Source: Adlercreutzia shanghongiae (GTDB taxonomy: Bacteria; Actinomycetota; Coriobacteriia; Coriobacteriales; Eggerthellaceae). From it: a stretch of 64,000 nt of DNA. The position numbers and the translations under genes are program-made. Below are positions 1-8,193 of the stretch, one piece after another. The notes below the pieces were generated by a model. The model searched no databases. It saw only the letters and a program-made list of their open reading frames with translations, and was not told where the DNA came from. How positions within the stretch are numbered: the first letter of the stretch is position 1; each line of letters starts with the position of its first letter. The stretch covers positions 234,634 to 298,633 of the forward strand of contig NZ_JAYMFI010000009.1 in NCBI RefSeq assembly GCF_035830635.1, read 5' to 3'.

Positions 1-230
1 TCCAGCTGGTGGCGCAGATCGGGCGGCGTGTCGATGAGCGTCGTCTCGGTGTTGCGCACGATGACGCCGCAGTCGCCCCGTCGCGCCCGCGGGTCGCGCC
101 GCGCCTCTTCGCAGGCGGCGCAGTTACAGAAAAAGGCCGGTACCCCGCACCCGGCGCCGGTTCCCAGAAAGGTGAGGGTTGGCCCTGCGGGAATAACTTC
201 GATTGAGTTGCTGTGCATCGAGGTGCTCAT
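1..230 (-). CDS. PhnP-like metallo-beta-lactamase-fold hydrolase (5' part only)
   Basis: Reading the minus strand from an ATG at 230 gives 76 codons that run off the left edge, so only the N-terminus is present. It contains LTFLGTGAGCGVPAFF followed by a CNCAAC cluster, then RRGDCGVIV and TTLIDTPPDL. This matches the start of PhnP and its relatives: beta-strand, GTG turn, a structural zinc knuckle made of closely spaced Cys, then a strand leading to the metal site. In E. coli PhnP is a cyclic ribosyl phosphate phosphodiesterase of phosphonate breakdown. Many bacteria carry homologues without a C-P lyase, so the substrate here is unknown. The metal-binding HxHxDH motif would lie outside the window. 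It is divergent from rimP. Confidence 0.72.
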   Translation of the reverse strand, partial: MSTSMHSNSIEVIPAGPTLTFLGTGAGCGVPAFFCNCAACEEARRDPRARRGDCGVIVRNTETTLIDTPPDLRHQL

Positions 231-280
231 TGATAAGCCTTTCGTGGCGACAGGCGCCGTAACTCGCGTTCGTCCCCTTT

Positions 281-307
281 AGTATAGAGCCGAGGTTGCT
301 CTATACT
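281..307. promoter_or_regulatory. Symmetric inverted repeat, possible overlapping divergent promoters
   Basis: AGTATAGAG and its exact reverse complement CTCTATACT are separated by nine bases. Each arm contains TATACT read outward, a -10 hexamer that also occurs ahead of rbfA, uvrC and secG here. The site may drive the PhnP-like gene and the rimP operon divergently, or bind a dimeric regulator. No clear -35 elements were identified. Confidence 0.45.
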
Positions 308-502
308 GGCTTTGTCTAGGTCACAGGTCCTTTTCTCTTGCTTAGCAGCTGGTGGTTGGCACCTTTGGGCCAAGGCGCCGTCTGCGGCCTTTTTGGGCCT
401 TGGGCGGAGACGCGGCCGTGAGGGCTGGCAATGAGCGGCCGGCTGTGGTATAAATACTCACGCTGCGCAGAGAGTCTGCGCGGACATACTTTCGCTTATG
501 GA

Positions 503-535
503 GAAAGTGGGCTCGTTCCCGCTTTCTTTTGTTGT
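503..535 (+). terminator. Terminator-like hairpin upstream of rimP
   Basis: GAAAGTGGG pairs with CCCGCTTTC (one T-G wobble) around a six-base loop and is followed by TTTTGTTGT. It lies about 60 bases before rimP and downstream of the likely promoter, so it would act as an attenuator of the rimP-nusA-infB operon or as the end of a short leader RNA. Confidence 0.5.
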
Positions 536-596
536 AGGGCCCCAAACGCCCCGGAAGGTATGGAAGATGCGCGATGCGAAAAAGGAGGTACGACCG

Positions 597-1070
597 ATGC
601 TGACCGCCAAAGAGAAGGCGCTTCTTACCGCCATGGAGCCTCGCGCCGCCTCCGAGGGCGTCGAGATCGTCACGGTGGAGATCGTGGGTTCCAAAAAGGC
701 GCCCACCATCCGGGTGTACATCGACGCGGAGGGCGGCATCAGCTTCGACGAGCTGGCCCGCACCCAAGCCTGGGTGGGCGACCTCATGGACGAGCTGGAC
801 CCGTTCCCCGGCGCCTACATGCTGGAGGTGTCCTCGCCGGGTATCGATAGGCCCCTGCGCACCCCCGAGCACTTCGCGCGCTCTGCCGGCGAGCAGGTGA
901 GCGTGAAGACCAACGGGCCCGTCGAGGGCCGCAGCTCGTTTACCGGCGAGCTTTTGGGCTACGACGACGGCTGCGTCGTGGTGGCCGTGGAAGGCGCGGA
1001 TACCTACCGCATTCCGTACGACAGCATAAAAAAGGCCCGCGTCAAGGGCACCATTGATTTCAGCGCCTAG
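597..1070 (+). CDS. rimP: Ribosome maturation factor RimP
   Basis: 157-residue protein, normal for RimP, needed for maturation of the 30S ribosomal subunit. The N-terminal domain shows GVEIVTVEIVGSK and RVYIDAEGGISFDELA, and the signature EVSSPGIDRPL lies in the middle, followed by the SH3-like C-terminal domain. The ATG at 597 was chosen because AAGGAGG lies nine bases upstream; an in-frame ATG at 498 would add 33 residues translated from the terminator hairpin and is unlikely. It is the first gene of a tight run with nusA, ylxR and infB, a classical order linking transcription and translation factors. Confidence 0.95.
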   Translation: MLTAKEKALLTAMEPRAASEGVEIVTVEIVGSKKAPTIRVYIDAEGGISFDELARTQAWVGDLMDELDPFPGAYMLEVSSPGIDRPLRTPEHFARSAGEQVSVKTNGPVEGRSSFTGELLGYDDGCVVVAVEGADTYRIPYDSIKKARVKGTIDFSA

Positions 1071-1087
1071 GGAAAGGAAGCAACTAA

Positions 1088-2293
1088 GTGGCAACTTCAG
1101 AACTGATCGAGGCCTTGCAGGCACTGGCCCATGAGCGCAAGATCGACGAGTTTTACCTCATCGAGCGTTTGGAGCAGTCCCTGGCGAAGAGCTACGAGCG
1201 CATCTTGGACCTTGAGTGGGATGCCCGCGTGACCATCGACCGCCAGACCGGCAAGATCTACGTCTACGAGCTCGTGCCCGTGGGCGAGCCCGATGAGGAG
1301 ACCGGCGAGTACGCCGAGTTCGAGGAGCGCGATGTCACCCCCGACGACGTGAGCCGCATCGCCGCCCAGAACGCCAAGGGCGTCATCTCCTCGCTCGTGC
1401 GCGAGGCGGGCCGCCAGTCCATCTACGAGGAGTTCTCCAGCCGCGTGGGCGATTTGGTCACCGGCACGGTGCTCCAGGGCACGCCGGACTTCACCATCAT
1501 CAAGATTCGCGAGGGCGTCGAGGCCGAGCTTCCGCACTACGATGCCAAGCGCAGCCCCGGCGAGCGCAACGAGCGCCCGGCCAGCGAGCACTACCGCCAC
1601 AACCAGCGTCTGAAGGTGCTCATCATCGAGGTGCGCAACCCCAATGCTGACGCGCCCCGCGCCCGCGGCGAGCAGGCCCGTCCGGCCATCGTCGTCTCCC
1701 GCACTCACCCCGACCTCATCCGCCGCCTCTTCGAGATCGAGGTGCCGGAGATCTACGAGGGCGTGGTCGAGATCAAGTCCGTGGCCCGCGAGCCCGGCGC
1801 CCGTTCCAAGGTGGCCGTGTTCTCTCGCGAGGCGAACCTCGATCCGGTGGGCGCTTGCGTGGGCCCCAAGGGCTCCCGCGTGCGCATGGTCGTCGAGGAG
1901 CTGCGCAACGAGCGCGTCGACGTCATCCAGTGGAGCCCCGACCCGGCGGTGTATGTGGCCAACGCCCTGTCGCCGGCGAAGGTGAGCCATGTGACCATCG
2001 ACGAGGACAACAACTACGCCACGGTCATCGTGCCCGACGACCAGCTGTCGCTGGCCATCGGCAAGGAGGGGCAGAACGCCCGTCTGGCCGCCCGCCTGAC
2101 CGGTTGGCACATCGACATCAAGCCCCAGAGCTTCCAGGGCGCCTCGCTGGTCGATGACGAGGTTGCCGACGAGATGGAGGAAGACGACGGCTTCTGCATC
2201 TTCGTGGACGAAGAGGGCAACCGTTGCCGCAACCACGCCCGGCCGATGAGCCAGTATTGCGGCGTCCATGCGGATGCCGAGATCGAGGCTTAG
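1088..2293 (+). CDS. nusA: Transcription termination/antitermination factor NusA with Cys/His tail
   Basis: 401 residues starting with GTG at 1088, 17 bases after rimP and behind GGAAAGGAAG. NusA binds RNA polymerase and modulates pausing, termination and antitermination. The order is an N-terminal RNAP-binding domain (about 1-115), S1 domain (about 120-195), then KH1 with GPKG near residue 256 and KH2 with IGKEGQNARLA near 323. After an acidic stretch the last 32 residues carry C370, C380, C391 and H394 in a CxxxxxxxxxC-x10-CxxH arrangement, a plausible small metal knuckle not part of canonical NusA. The acidic-repeat C-terminus of E. coli NusA is absent. Confidence 0.96.
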   Translation: MATSELIEALQALAHERKIDEFYLIERLEQSLAKSYERILDLEWDARVTIDRQTGKIYVYELVPVGEPDEETGEYAEFEERDVTPDDVSRIAAQNAKGVISSLVREAGRQSIYEEFSSRVGDLVTGTVLQGTPDFTIIKIREGVEAELPHYDAKRSPGERNERPASEHYRHNQRLKVLIIEVRNPNADAPRARGEQARPAIVVSRTHPDLIRRLFEIEVPEIYEGVVEIKSVAREPGARSKVAVFSREANLDPVGACVGPKGSRVRMVVEELRNERVDVIQWSPDPAVYVANALSPAKVSHVTIDEDNNYATVIVPDDQLSLAIGKEGQNARLAARLTGWHIDIKPQSFQGASLVDDEVADEMEEDDGFCIFVDEEGNRCRNHARPMSQYCGVHADAEIEA

Positions 2294-2299
2294 GGGAAG

Positions 2300-2596
2300 A
2301 TGCCCGTGTCCGTCCAGACGAAAAAGCGCCAGCGCACCTGCATCGGCTGTGCCGCGACCCAGCAAAAGGGCGCGCTGCACCGCATCGTGCGCACGGGCGA
2401 GGGCGAAGTGGCCTTCGACCCGACGGGCCGGATTTCCGGCCGGGGCGCCTACGTCTGCTCGACGGACTGCCTCGCCGCGGCGAGAAAGACCAGGAAGCTT
2501 GAGCGCGCCCTGCGCTGCAAAGTGACCGACGAAGACTACGAGCGCGTTCTTCGCGAGCTTGCCCTCGCCGAGGCACCAGGAAAGAATGAGGAGTGA
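2300..2596 (+). CDS. ylxR: YlxR/RnpM family RNA-binding protein
   Basis: 98 residues, usual family length, between nusA and infB as in many Gram-positive genomes. The signature RTCIGC near residues 12-17, the HRIVR strand and the GRGAYVCSTDCL segment identify the YlxR (DUF448) fold. Recent work on Bacillus YlxR, renamed RnpM, describes binding to and inhibition of RNase P RNA; applying that here is inference. The ATG at 2300 follows the nusA stop by six bases with GGGGAAG as ribosome site, and its end overlaps the ribosome site for infB, suggesting translational coupling. Confidence 0.92.
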   Translation: MPVSVQTKKRQRTCIGCAATQQKGALHRIVRTGEGEVAFDPTGRISGRGAYVCSTDCLAAARKTRKLERALRCKVTDEDYERVLRELALAEAPGKNEE

Positions 2597-2599
2597 TAT

Positions 2600-5332
2600 A
2601 TGGCCAGCATGCGCGTACACGAGTTGGCGAAAGAATTCGATATGTCGAGCGCGGAGCTGCTCGACCGCCTGAAAGAGATGAAGATACCGGCGAAGTCCCA
2701 TGCGAGCATGCTCAACGACGCCTACGTTGACAAGATTCGCAAGAACCTGGAGCCGGAGATTCGCGCCCGCGCCGGCGCTTTGGAGGCCGAGGAGGCCGCG
2801 GCGCTGAAGGCCGAGCAGGAAGAGGCCGAGCGCAAGCGCGCCGAGGAGGAGGCCGAGCGCAAGGCGGCCCGCGAGAAGGAGCTCGCCGAGCGCGAGGCGG
2901 CCCGTGCCAAGCGCGAGGGCGCCAAGGCCGAGTCTTCCGAGGACGGCGAGCCTGCCGTGCGCAAGGCGCCGCAGCCCGCCTCCGCCTTCGCGAGCCTCGA
3001 GCAGCAGATCGCCGCCGAGAAGGAGCGCGTCGAGCGCGAGCGCGAAGAGGCCCGGGCCCGCGCCCGCGCCGAGAAGGCCGCAGCCGAGGTGGCCAAGAAG
3101 CGTGCCGTGGAAGAGGCCCTGCGCCGCGGCCACAAGAAGTCGGCCAAGGCCGCCGCTCCCACGCCCGAGCCCCACAAGGCCGCGCCGGCCCCGGCCCCTG
3201 CGCGCCCGAAGAACAACTTCGATTCGCTGCTCTCCCAGATCGAGGCCGAGAAGCAGCGCATGGAGGCCGCCAAGGCTGCCGCGCCCGACGCTCGTGCGGG
3301 CCGCGGCGGCAAGAAGGGCAAGAAGGGCGGCGCTCACCAGGTGGTGCCCGAGCTCGAGGCTCAGGTGGCTGCGGGCGAGGACCGCTACGCCCAGATGGCC
3401 GTCCAGGCCGAGAAGCTGCAGCGCGACAAGGTGCTCGCCGAGGCCCGCGCCGCTGTCGCCGCCGCCAACACCCACGAGGGCGAGGGTCGTCGCAAGAAGC
3501 GCAAGGAGAAGCGCGAGGCCGAGGCCCGCGAGCGTGCCGAGCTCGAGGCTATCGAGCGCGGGCTCGACCCGTCGCTGGTGCTGGACGACTCCGTGGTGGA
3601 GATTCCCCAAGGCGCGTCGGTGGCCAAGTTCGCCGAGCTGCTCGGCGTGCAGCCCAACGACGTCATCAAACGCCTGTTCATGCTCGGCCAGGTGCTCACC
3701 CTCACCCAGACCATGAGTGACGAGACCATGGAGCTCATCGCCGACGACATGGGCCGCAAGGTGCGCGTCGTCTCCCCCGAGGAGGAGTACGCCGTCGTCT
3801 ACAACGACTCCGAGGCCGACTTGAAGCCGCGCCCGCCGGTGGTCACCGTCATGGGACACGTCGACCACGGCAAGACCTCGCTGCTCGACGCCATCCGCCA
3901 CACCGGCGTGGTGGCCTCCGAGGCCGGCGGCATCACCCAGCACATAGGCGCTTCGGTCGTGAACATCGACGGCCGCCAGATCACCTTCATCGACACCCCG
4001 GGTCACGAGGCGTTTACCGCCATGCGCGCCCGCGGCGCCCAGGTCACCGACGTCATCGTGCTCGTGGTAGCGGCCGATGACGGCGTCATGCCGCAGACCA
4101 TCGAGGCTATCAACCACGCCAAGGCCGCCGAGGTGCCCATCGTGGTGGCCGTGAACAAGATCGACAAGCCCGGCGCCAACCCCGACCGCGTGCGCCAGGA
4201 GCTCACCGAGTACGGCGTCATCCCCGAGGAGTGGGGCGGCTCGAACATGTTCGTGGAGGTGTCCGCGAAGAAGAACGAGCACATCGACGACCTCCTGGAG
4301 ACCATCCTTTTGCAGGCCGACGTGCTGGAGCTTAGGGCCAATCCCGACGCTTCGGCCTCCGGCTTCGTCATCGAGGCGAACCTGGACAAGGGCCGAGGAC
4401 CCGTGGCCACGGTGCTCATCCAGCGCGGCACCCTGCACACCGGGGACGTGGTGGTGGCCGGCACGAGCTATGGCCGCGTCCGCGCCCTGGTGAACCCCCG
4501 CGGCGAGCACGTCGCCGAGGCGCTGCCCGCCGACCCGGTGGAGATCCTCGGCCTGAACTCCGTGCCCACCGCCGGCGACGAGTTCCGCGTGTTCGAGGAC
4601 GAGCGCGATGCCCGCAAGCTGGCCGAGGAGCGCGCCCTGCGCGCACGACTCGCCGCCCAGGAGACCAAGAGCCACATGAGCCTCGACGACCTGTTCAGCC
4701 GCATCGAGGACGGCAAGACCACCGACCTGAACCTCATTGTGAAGGCCGACGTCCAGGGCTCCATCGAGGCGCTGCGCGACGCCTTCGACAAGATGGACCA
4801 GTCCGAGGTGCGCATCAACATCGTGCACTCGGCTGTGGGCGGCATCACCGAGACCGACGTCACCCTGGCCGCCGCCTCCGACGCCATCATCATCGGCTTC
4901 AACGTGCGCCCCACGGGCAAGTCCCGCGTGCAAGCTGAGAAGGAGAAGGTGGATATCCGTCTGTACCGCGTCATCTACCAGGCCATCGAGGACATCAATG
5001 CGGCCCGCGTGGGCCTGCTGTCGCCCGACATCGTGGAGGAGGACACCGGCATCGCCGAGGTCCGTGAGACCTTCAAGGTGCCGAAGGTGGGCACTATCGC
5101 CGGCTGCTATATCGTGGAAGGCGAGATGCACCGCGACGACAAGGTGCGCATCGTGCGCGACGGCACGGTCATCTTCGAGGGCACCATGGCCAGCTTGCGC
5201 CGCTTCAAGGACGACGTGAAGAGCGTGAAGCAGGGCTACGAGTGCGGCATCGGCATCGAGAAGTTCCAGGACCTGAAGGTGGGCGACACCATCGAGGGCT
5301 ACCAGATCAAGGAAGTCGAGCGCACCGAGTAA
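2600..5332 (+). CDS. infB: Translation initiation factor IF-2
   Basis: 910 residues. IF-2 is the GTPase that places initiator tRNA on the 30S subunit. An N-terminal IF2-N domain (about 1-55, VHELAKEFDMSSAELLDRLK) is followed by a roughly 280-residue Ala/Glu/Lys/Arg-rich, coiled-coil-prone segment and a second IF2-N domain. The G domain starts near residue 414 with GHVDHGKTS (G1), DTPGHEAF (G3) and NKID (G4), followed by domains II, III and IV. The ATG at 2600 lies four bases after ylxR, with GAGGAG overlapping the ylxR stop. The long charged linker is common in actinobacterial IF-2. It is the last gene of the rimP operon. Confidence 0.97.
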   Translation: MASMRVHELAKEFDMSSAELLDRLKEMKIPAKSHASMLNDAYVDKIRKNLEPEIRARAGALEAEEAAALKAEQEEAERKRAEEEAERKAAREKELAEREAARAKREGAKAESSEDGEPAVRKAPQPASAFASLEQQIAAEKERVEREREEARARARAEKAAAEVAKKRAVEEALRRGHKKSAKAAAPTPEPHKAAPAPAPARPKNNFDSLLSQIEAEKQRMEAAKAAAPDARAGRGGKKGKKGGAHQVVPELEAQVAAGEDRYAQMAVQAEKLQRDKVLAEARAAVAAANTHEGEGRRKKRKEKREAEARERAELEAIERGLDPSLVLDDSVVEIPQGASVAKFAELLGVQPNDVIKRLFMLGQVLTLTQTMSDETMELIADDMGRKVRVVSPEEEYAVVYNDSEADLKPRPPVVTVMGHVDHGKTSLLDAIRHTGVVASEAGGITQHIGASVVNIDGRQITFIDTPGHEAFTAMRARGAQVTDVIVLVVAADDGVMPQTIEAINHAKAAEVPIVVAVNKIDKPGANPDRVRQELTEYGVIPEEWGGSNMFVEVSAKKNEHIDDLLETILLQADVLELRANPDASASGFVIEANLDKGRGPVATVLIQRGTLHTGDVVVAGTSYGRVRALVNPRGEHVAEALPADPVEILGLNSVPTAGDEFRVFEDERDARKLAEERALRARLAAQETKSHMSLDDLFSRIEDGKTTDLNLIVKADVQGSIEALRDAFDKMDQSEVRINIVHSAVGGITETDVTLAAASDAIIIGFNVRPTGKSRVQAEKEKVDIRLYRVIYQAIEDINAARVGLLSPDIVEEDTGIAEVRETFKVPKVGTIAGCYIVEGEMHRDDKVRIVRDGTVIFEGTMASLRRFKDDVKSVKQGYECGIGIEKFQDLKVGDTIEGYQIKEVERTE

Positions 5333-5375
5333 CTTTGTTTCGTTCGCCCTGCGGGACGAACGAACGGGCCGACGC

Positions 5376-5483
5376 TGCGGTTCCGACGGGCACCTGCCCT
5401 TGCCCCTTGTTTTCGCCACGGCGCGTACCGAAGTACGCTTGGGCGAAAGGCGGGGCAATTGCAGGCACCTGTCGGAACCTCGC
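5376..5483. repeat. Long imperfect inverted repeat (about 41-base arms)
   Basis: The arm at 5376-5416 (containing GTTCCGACGGGCACCTGCCC, TTGCCCC and TTTTCGCC) is largely the reverse complement of 5442-5483 (GGCGAAAGGCGGGGCAATTG and ACCTGTCGGAACCTCGC). Between them GCGTAC/GTACGC forms a small apical hairpin. As RNA this would be a long cruciform-like stem. It resembles a palindromic intergenic repeat unit rather than a simple terminator; only one copy was seen in this window. Confidence 0.6.
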
Positions 5484-5593
5484 TGACACTACGAACGACC
5501 TGTGGCATGGGGATGAAATTGTTTAAGTCTTCAGCCATGGTTGAGCGTAGAGGGGCGTGGGGTGGTGCTCACCAAGCGAGTTCCGCAGCGAAC

Positions 5594-5616
5594 GAAACAG
5601 CCCAGTGGGCTGTTTC
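5594..5616. repeat. 10-bp perfect hairpin GAAACAGCCC/GGGCTGTTTC
   Basis: Perfect inverted repeat with a three-base loop AGT in the infB-rbfA spacer. It lacks a T-run, so it may be an RNA stability or processing element or part of a dispersed intergenic repeat. Confidence 0.55.
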
Positions 5617-5779
5617 GCCGAGCGAGGACTGTTTGAGCGACTGAGCATTACCCCGCGCCCCGACTGGCGGGGGGTCGCAAACTTCAACAACTTTGCTTAG
5701 ATTTTTCCATCTCTCCGAAAACCTTCGGATTTTCTCTATACTGAAACTATCTATCAGCCTCGATTGAGGAGATGGTGCT

Positions 5780-6169
5780 ATGAAACAGAGCGCATCTAAC
5801 CGCAAGGTCAACGAGCAGGCTCGCGAGGTGATTGCGAGCATCCTTCTGTTCGACGTGTCCGACCCGCGTCTGCACCTGGTCACCATTACCGGCTGCGAAG
5901 TCAGCTACGACCGCTCGGTGTGCAACGTCTACTACACTACCGATCCCGAGCGCTACGCCGGCGCCCAGGCCGCCTTCGAGGCGGCGGCGGGACACATCCG
6001 CTCTCTGATGGCCAAGAAGCTCGCCTGGCGCGTGGCGCCGGAGCTGCGCTTCTACATCGACCACTCGGTGGACCAGGCCGAGGCCATCGGGGCCGCCTTG
6101 GCTTCCGAGCGCGAGCATCAGGAGAAGCGCATCGAGGAGGAGACGACGGCCGAGGATCGGGAGTTCTAA
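5780..6169 (+). CDS. rbfA: 30S ribosome-binding factor RbfA
   Basis: 129 residues, normal for RbfA, a KH-fold protein that matures the 16S rRNA 5' end. Visible family features are NRKVNEQAREVIASILLFDVSDPRL at the start (strand and helix binding the 30S), then VTITGCEVSYDRSVCNVYYT and the RVAPELRFYIDHSVDQA segment that closes the KH fold. The ATG at 5780 has GAGGAG 9 bases upstream. It begins a second operon with nrnA, truB and ribF; rbfA-truB-ribF order downstream of infB is widely conserved. Confidence 0.95.
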   Translation: MKQSASNRKVNEQAREVIASILLFDVSDPRLHLVTITGCEVSYDRSVCNVYYTTDPERYAGAQAAFEAAAGHIRSLMAKKLAWRVAPELRFYIDHSVDQAEAIGAALASEREHQEKRIEEETTAEDREF

Positions 6170-6172
6170 TCT

Positions 6173-7174
6173 ATGACGGTGACGCCCCAGACCAACACGA
6201 CGCTGCCTAAGATCGCCGAGGCGCTCAAAGAGCGCGACAACTTCGTTATCTGCGGGCACGTGAGCCCCGACGGCGACTGTCTGGGCTCGGCCCTCGGCCT
6301 CGCCTGGGCCCTGCGCCAACTGGGAAAGCAGGTGACGTGCGTGCTCGCTCGCGACGAGGAGCCGCCGAGCGATCTGCGCTTTCTGCCGGGCGCCGATGCG
6401 CTGGTGGCTGCCGTGCGCTACGAAGGCCCCTGCGACTGCTTTATAGCTGTTGACGTGCCCACGGTCGAGCGTCTGGGCGATGGCGCGGCGCTGCAGGACA
6501 AAGCCGCCCTTACCGTCACCATCGACCACCACGCGGTGCCGCAGGCCATGAACGACCTGAGCTATACCGATCCGGATTCCGCCTCCACCACGTTGCTCGT
6601 CTGGGAGCTGGCGAAGTGCCTGCAGGTGGCGGGCGACAGGCTCGTGGCCACGTGCTGCTACACGGGGCTCATGACCGACACCGGCCGCTTCCAGCACGGC
6701 AACGCCGATGCCGCCGCCTTTAAGGGCGCCTGGGAAATGGTGTTGGCCGGGGCGAACCCCGGCGAAGTGGCCCGCGACTTCTACCAGAACCGCACCTTGG
6801 CCTCGGTCGAGCTTGAGGAGCGCACGGTGGCTCATATGAGCCTGCGCGCCGACGGCGAGGCGGCGCTCTCGTGGCTGTCGCTGGCCGATTTCGCCGACTG
6901 CGGTGCGGTGAAGGCCGACGCCGAGCCCATGATCGACCTTCTGCGCTCCTTGCGCGGGGTGCGCGTCGCCTGCATGCTGCGCGAGCAGGACGGCGAGGTG
7001 CGCGGGAGCTTCCGGGCCAAGGACGATACCGACGTGGCAGCCATTGCCGGCGAGTTCGGCGGCGGCGGGCATAGGGCCGCGGCTGGCTTCACCATCCATG
7101 ACAGTCTCGAGGGCGCCGTCGCCCGCGTGGCCGCGCGCCTCGGCATCGAGGCCCCGAAACTTCCGGAGGCCTAA
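6173..7174 (+). CDS. nrnA: DHH-family oligoribonuclease / pAp phosphatase (NrnA-like)
   Basis: 333 residues of the DHH/DHHA1 phosphoesterase family. NrnA hydrolyses short oligoribonucleotides and 3'-phosphoadenosine 5'-phosphate in the cytoplasm. The HVSPDGDCLGS motif (Asp33, Asp35) and a later IDHHAVP (about residue 116) give the metal site, and the C-terminal GGGHRAAAG (about residue 297) is the DHHA1 signature. Its position between rbfA and truB is the usual one in Gram-positives. The ATG at 6173 is three bases after the rbfA stop, implying cotranslation. Confidence 0.92.
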   Translation: MTVTPQTNTTLPKIAEALKERDNFVICGHVSPDGDCLGSALGLAWALRQLGKQVTCVLARDEEPPSDLRFLPGADALVAAVRYEGPCDCFIAVDVPTVERLGDGAALQDKAALTVTIDHHAVPQAMNDLSYTDPDSASTTLLVWELAKCLQVAGDRLVATCCYTGLMTDTGRFQHGNADAAAFKGAWEMVLAGANPGEVARDFYQNRTLASVELEERTVAHMSLRADGEAALSWLSLADFADCGAVKADAEPMIDLLRSLRGVRVACMLREQDGEVRGSFRAKDDTDVAAIAGEFGGGGHRAAAGFTIHDSLEGAVARVAARLGIEAPKLPEA

Positions 7175-7176
7175 GG

Positions 7177-8193
7177 GTGAAGCGGGGAACGACCGATCTG
7201 TGCCTTGTGCTCGCGGTAGACAAGCCGAGCGGCATGACCTCCCACGACGTGGTGAATCGCGCCCGCCGCATCTTCGGCGAGCGCCGCATCGGGCACACGG
7301 GCACCTTGGATCCTTTGGCCTCAGGGGTGCTCCCGCTGTGCGTGGGGCCCGCTACGCGGCTCGATCAGTTCCTCACGGGCCACGACAAATCCTATGTGGT
7401 CTCGGTCGTCTTCGGCGCCGCCACCGATACCGACGATTGCGACGGCGAGGTCATCCGCACGGGCGAGGTGCCCGACGAGGTGTTCGACCCCTTCTTCGCC
7501 AGCGTCTTCGTGGCGGGGCTCGTGGGCAAATCCAAGCAGCTGCCGCCGGTGTACTCGGCTATCAAGGTAGGGGGGACCAAGGCCTGCGACGCCGCCCGCA
7601 AGGGGCGCGTGATCGATCTGGCCCCGCGCGATATCGAGGTGTACTCTGCCGAGCTTTTGGGCATTTGGGGGGCTGACGGTACCGAGCCGGCCCGGTGGGA
7701 CATCGCGTTTGCGGTGTCGAAGGGCACCTACATCCGCGCGCTGGCCCGCGACATCGGCAACAGTCTGGGCTGCCCGGCCCATGTGGGGGCGCTGCGCCGC
7801 ACGAGCGCCGGAGCCGTCGGTCTGGCCGATTGCGTCACCCTGGAGGCTTTGGAAGAGGTGGGAGAGCGCGCCGCCCTCGACCCGCTCAAGGTGCTGGGCA
7901 TGCGCTTTATCTATCTCGATGACGAGACCGCGGCACGGGTGCGCAACGGGAATCCCCTTCGCGCCGATGCCGTCGAGCTCTTCGAGCGCCGCAGCGCCGA
8001 TCCGGCGGCGGAACTGTGCGCCTGCACGGCCGGCGTGCGCCCCAGCTGCGAGCCGCCCCGCGACGGGGAGGTGGTGGCGCTTGTGGCCGCCAATCGCATC
8101 GTGGCCTTATACGAGTATCGCAGCGGCAAGAGGCAATTCGCCTCGCGCTGCGTCTTTCCGATAGGAGTGTCCCGTGGCTGCAGTGATCTTTAG
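7177..8193 (+). CDS. truB: tRNA pseudouridine(55) synthase TruB
   Basis: 338 residues from a GTG at 7177, directly after nrnA and preceded by GGAGGCCTAAGG. TruB makes pseudouridine 55 in the T-loop of tRNAs. The motif HTGTLDPLASGVLPLCVG holds the catalytic Asp45; KSYVVSVVFGAATDTDDCDGEV and GTYIRALARDIG are further signatures. The C-terminus from about residue 230 (MRFIYLDDETAARVRNGNP) resembles the actinobacterial-type C-terminal domain. It overlaps ribF by 20 bases. Confidence 0.95.
   Translation: MKRGTTDLCLVLAVDKPSGMTSHDVVNRARRIFGERRIGHTGTLDPLASGVLPLCVGPATRLDQFLTGHDKSYVVSVVFGAATDTDDCDGEVIRTGEVPDEVFDPFFASVFVAGLVGKSKQLPPVYSAIKVGGTKACDAARKGRVIDLAPRDIEVYSAELLGIWGADGTEPARWDIAFAVSKGTYIRALARDIGNSLGCPAHVGALRRTSAGAVGLADCVTLEALEEVGERAALDPLKVLGMRFIYLDDETAARVRNGNPLRADAVELFERRSADPAAELCACTAGVRPSCEPPRDGEVVALVAANRIVALYEYRSGKRQFASRCVFPIGVSRGCSDL

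Larger units (their letters stand above)
231..596 (+). other. Long structured leader / intergenic region before rimP
   Basis: This 366-base gap separates the divergent PhnP-like gene and rimP and holds no convincing gene. It contains an inverted repeat with -10-like arms (281-307), GC-rich inverted segments around 355-410, a perfect 7-bp hairpin GCGCAGA/TCTGCGC at 465-481, and a terminator-like hairpin at 503-535. A good Shine-Dalgarno sequence (AAGGAGG, 582-588) precedes the rimP ATG. Leaders of rimP-nusA-infB operons are often long and regulated in other bacteria; whether this one attenuates is inference. Confidence 0.5.
5333..5779. other. 447-base non-coding spacer with several hairpins between infB and rbfA
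   Basis: No supportable gene. Just after infB, TTCGTTCG (5339-5346) pairs with CGAACGAA (5357-5364) around a CCC/GGG inner stem, a likely termination or processing hairpin without a T-tract. A long imperfect inverted repeat (5376-5483) and a 10-bp hairpin (5594-5616) follow. A candidate rbfA -10, TATACT, lies at 5737-5742. Short open frames here overlap the repeats on both strands and look accidental. Confidence 0.6.

Noticed and set aside
1097..5458. Very long open frame on the minus strand antisense to nusA-ylxR-infB
   Set aside because: It mirrors the codon structure of high-GC genes on the plus strand, has no ribosome site or family motifs, and the plus-strand genes are unmistakable.
5299..5538. 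Short open frames in the infB-rbfA spacer
   Set aside because: They lie on both arms of an inverted repeat and lack ribosome sites; best explained as by-products of the palindrome.
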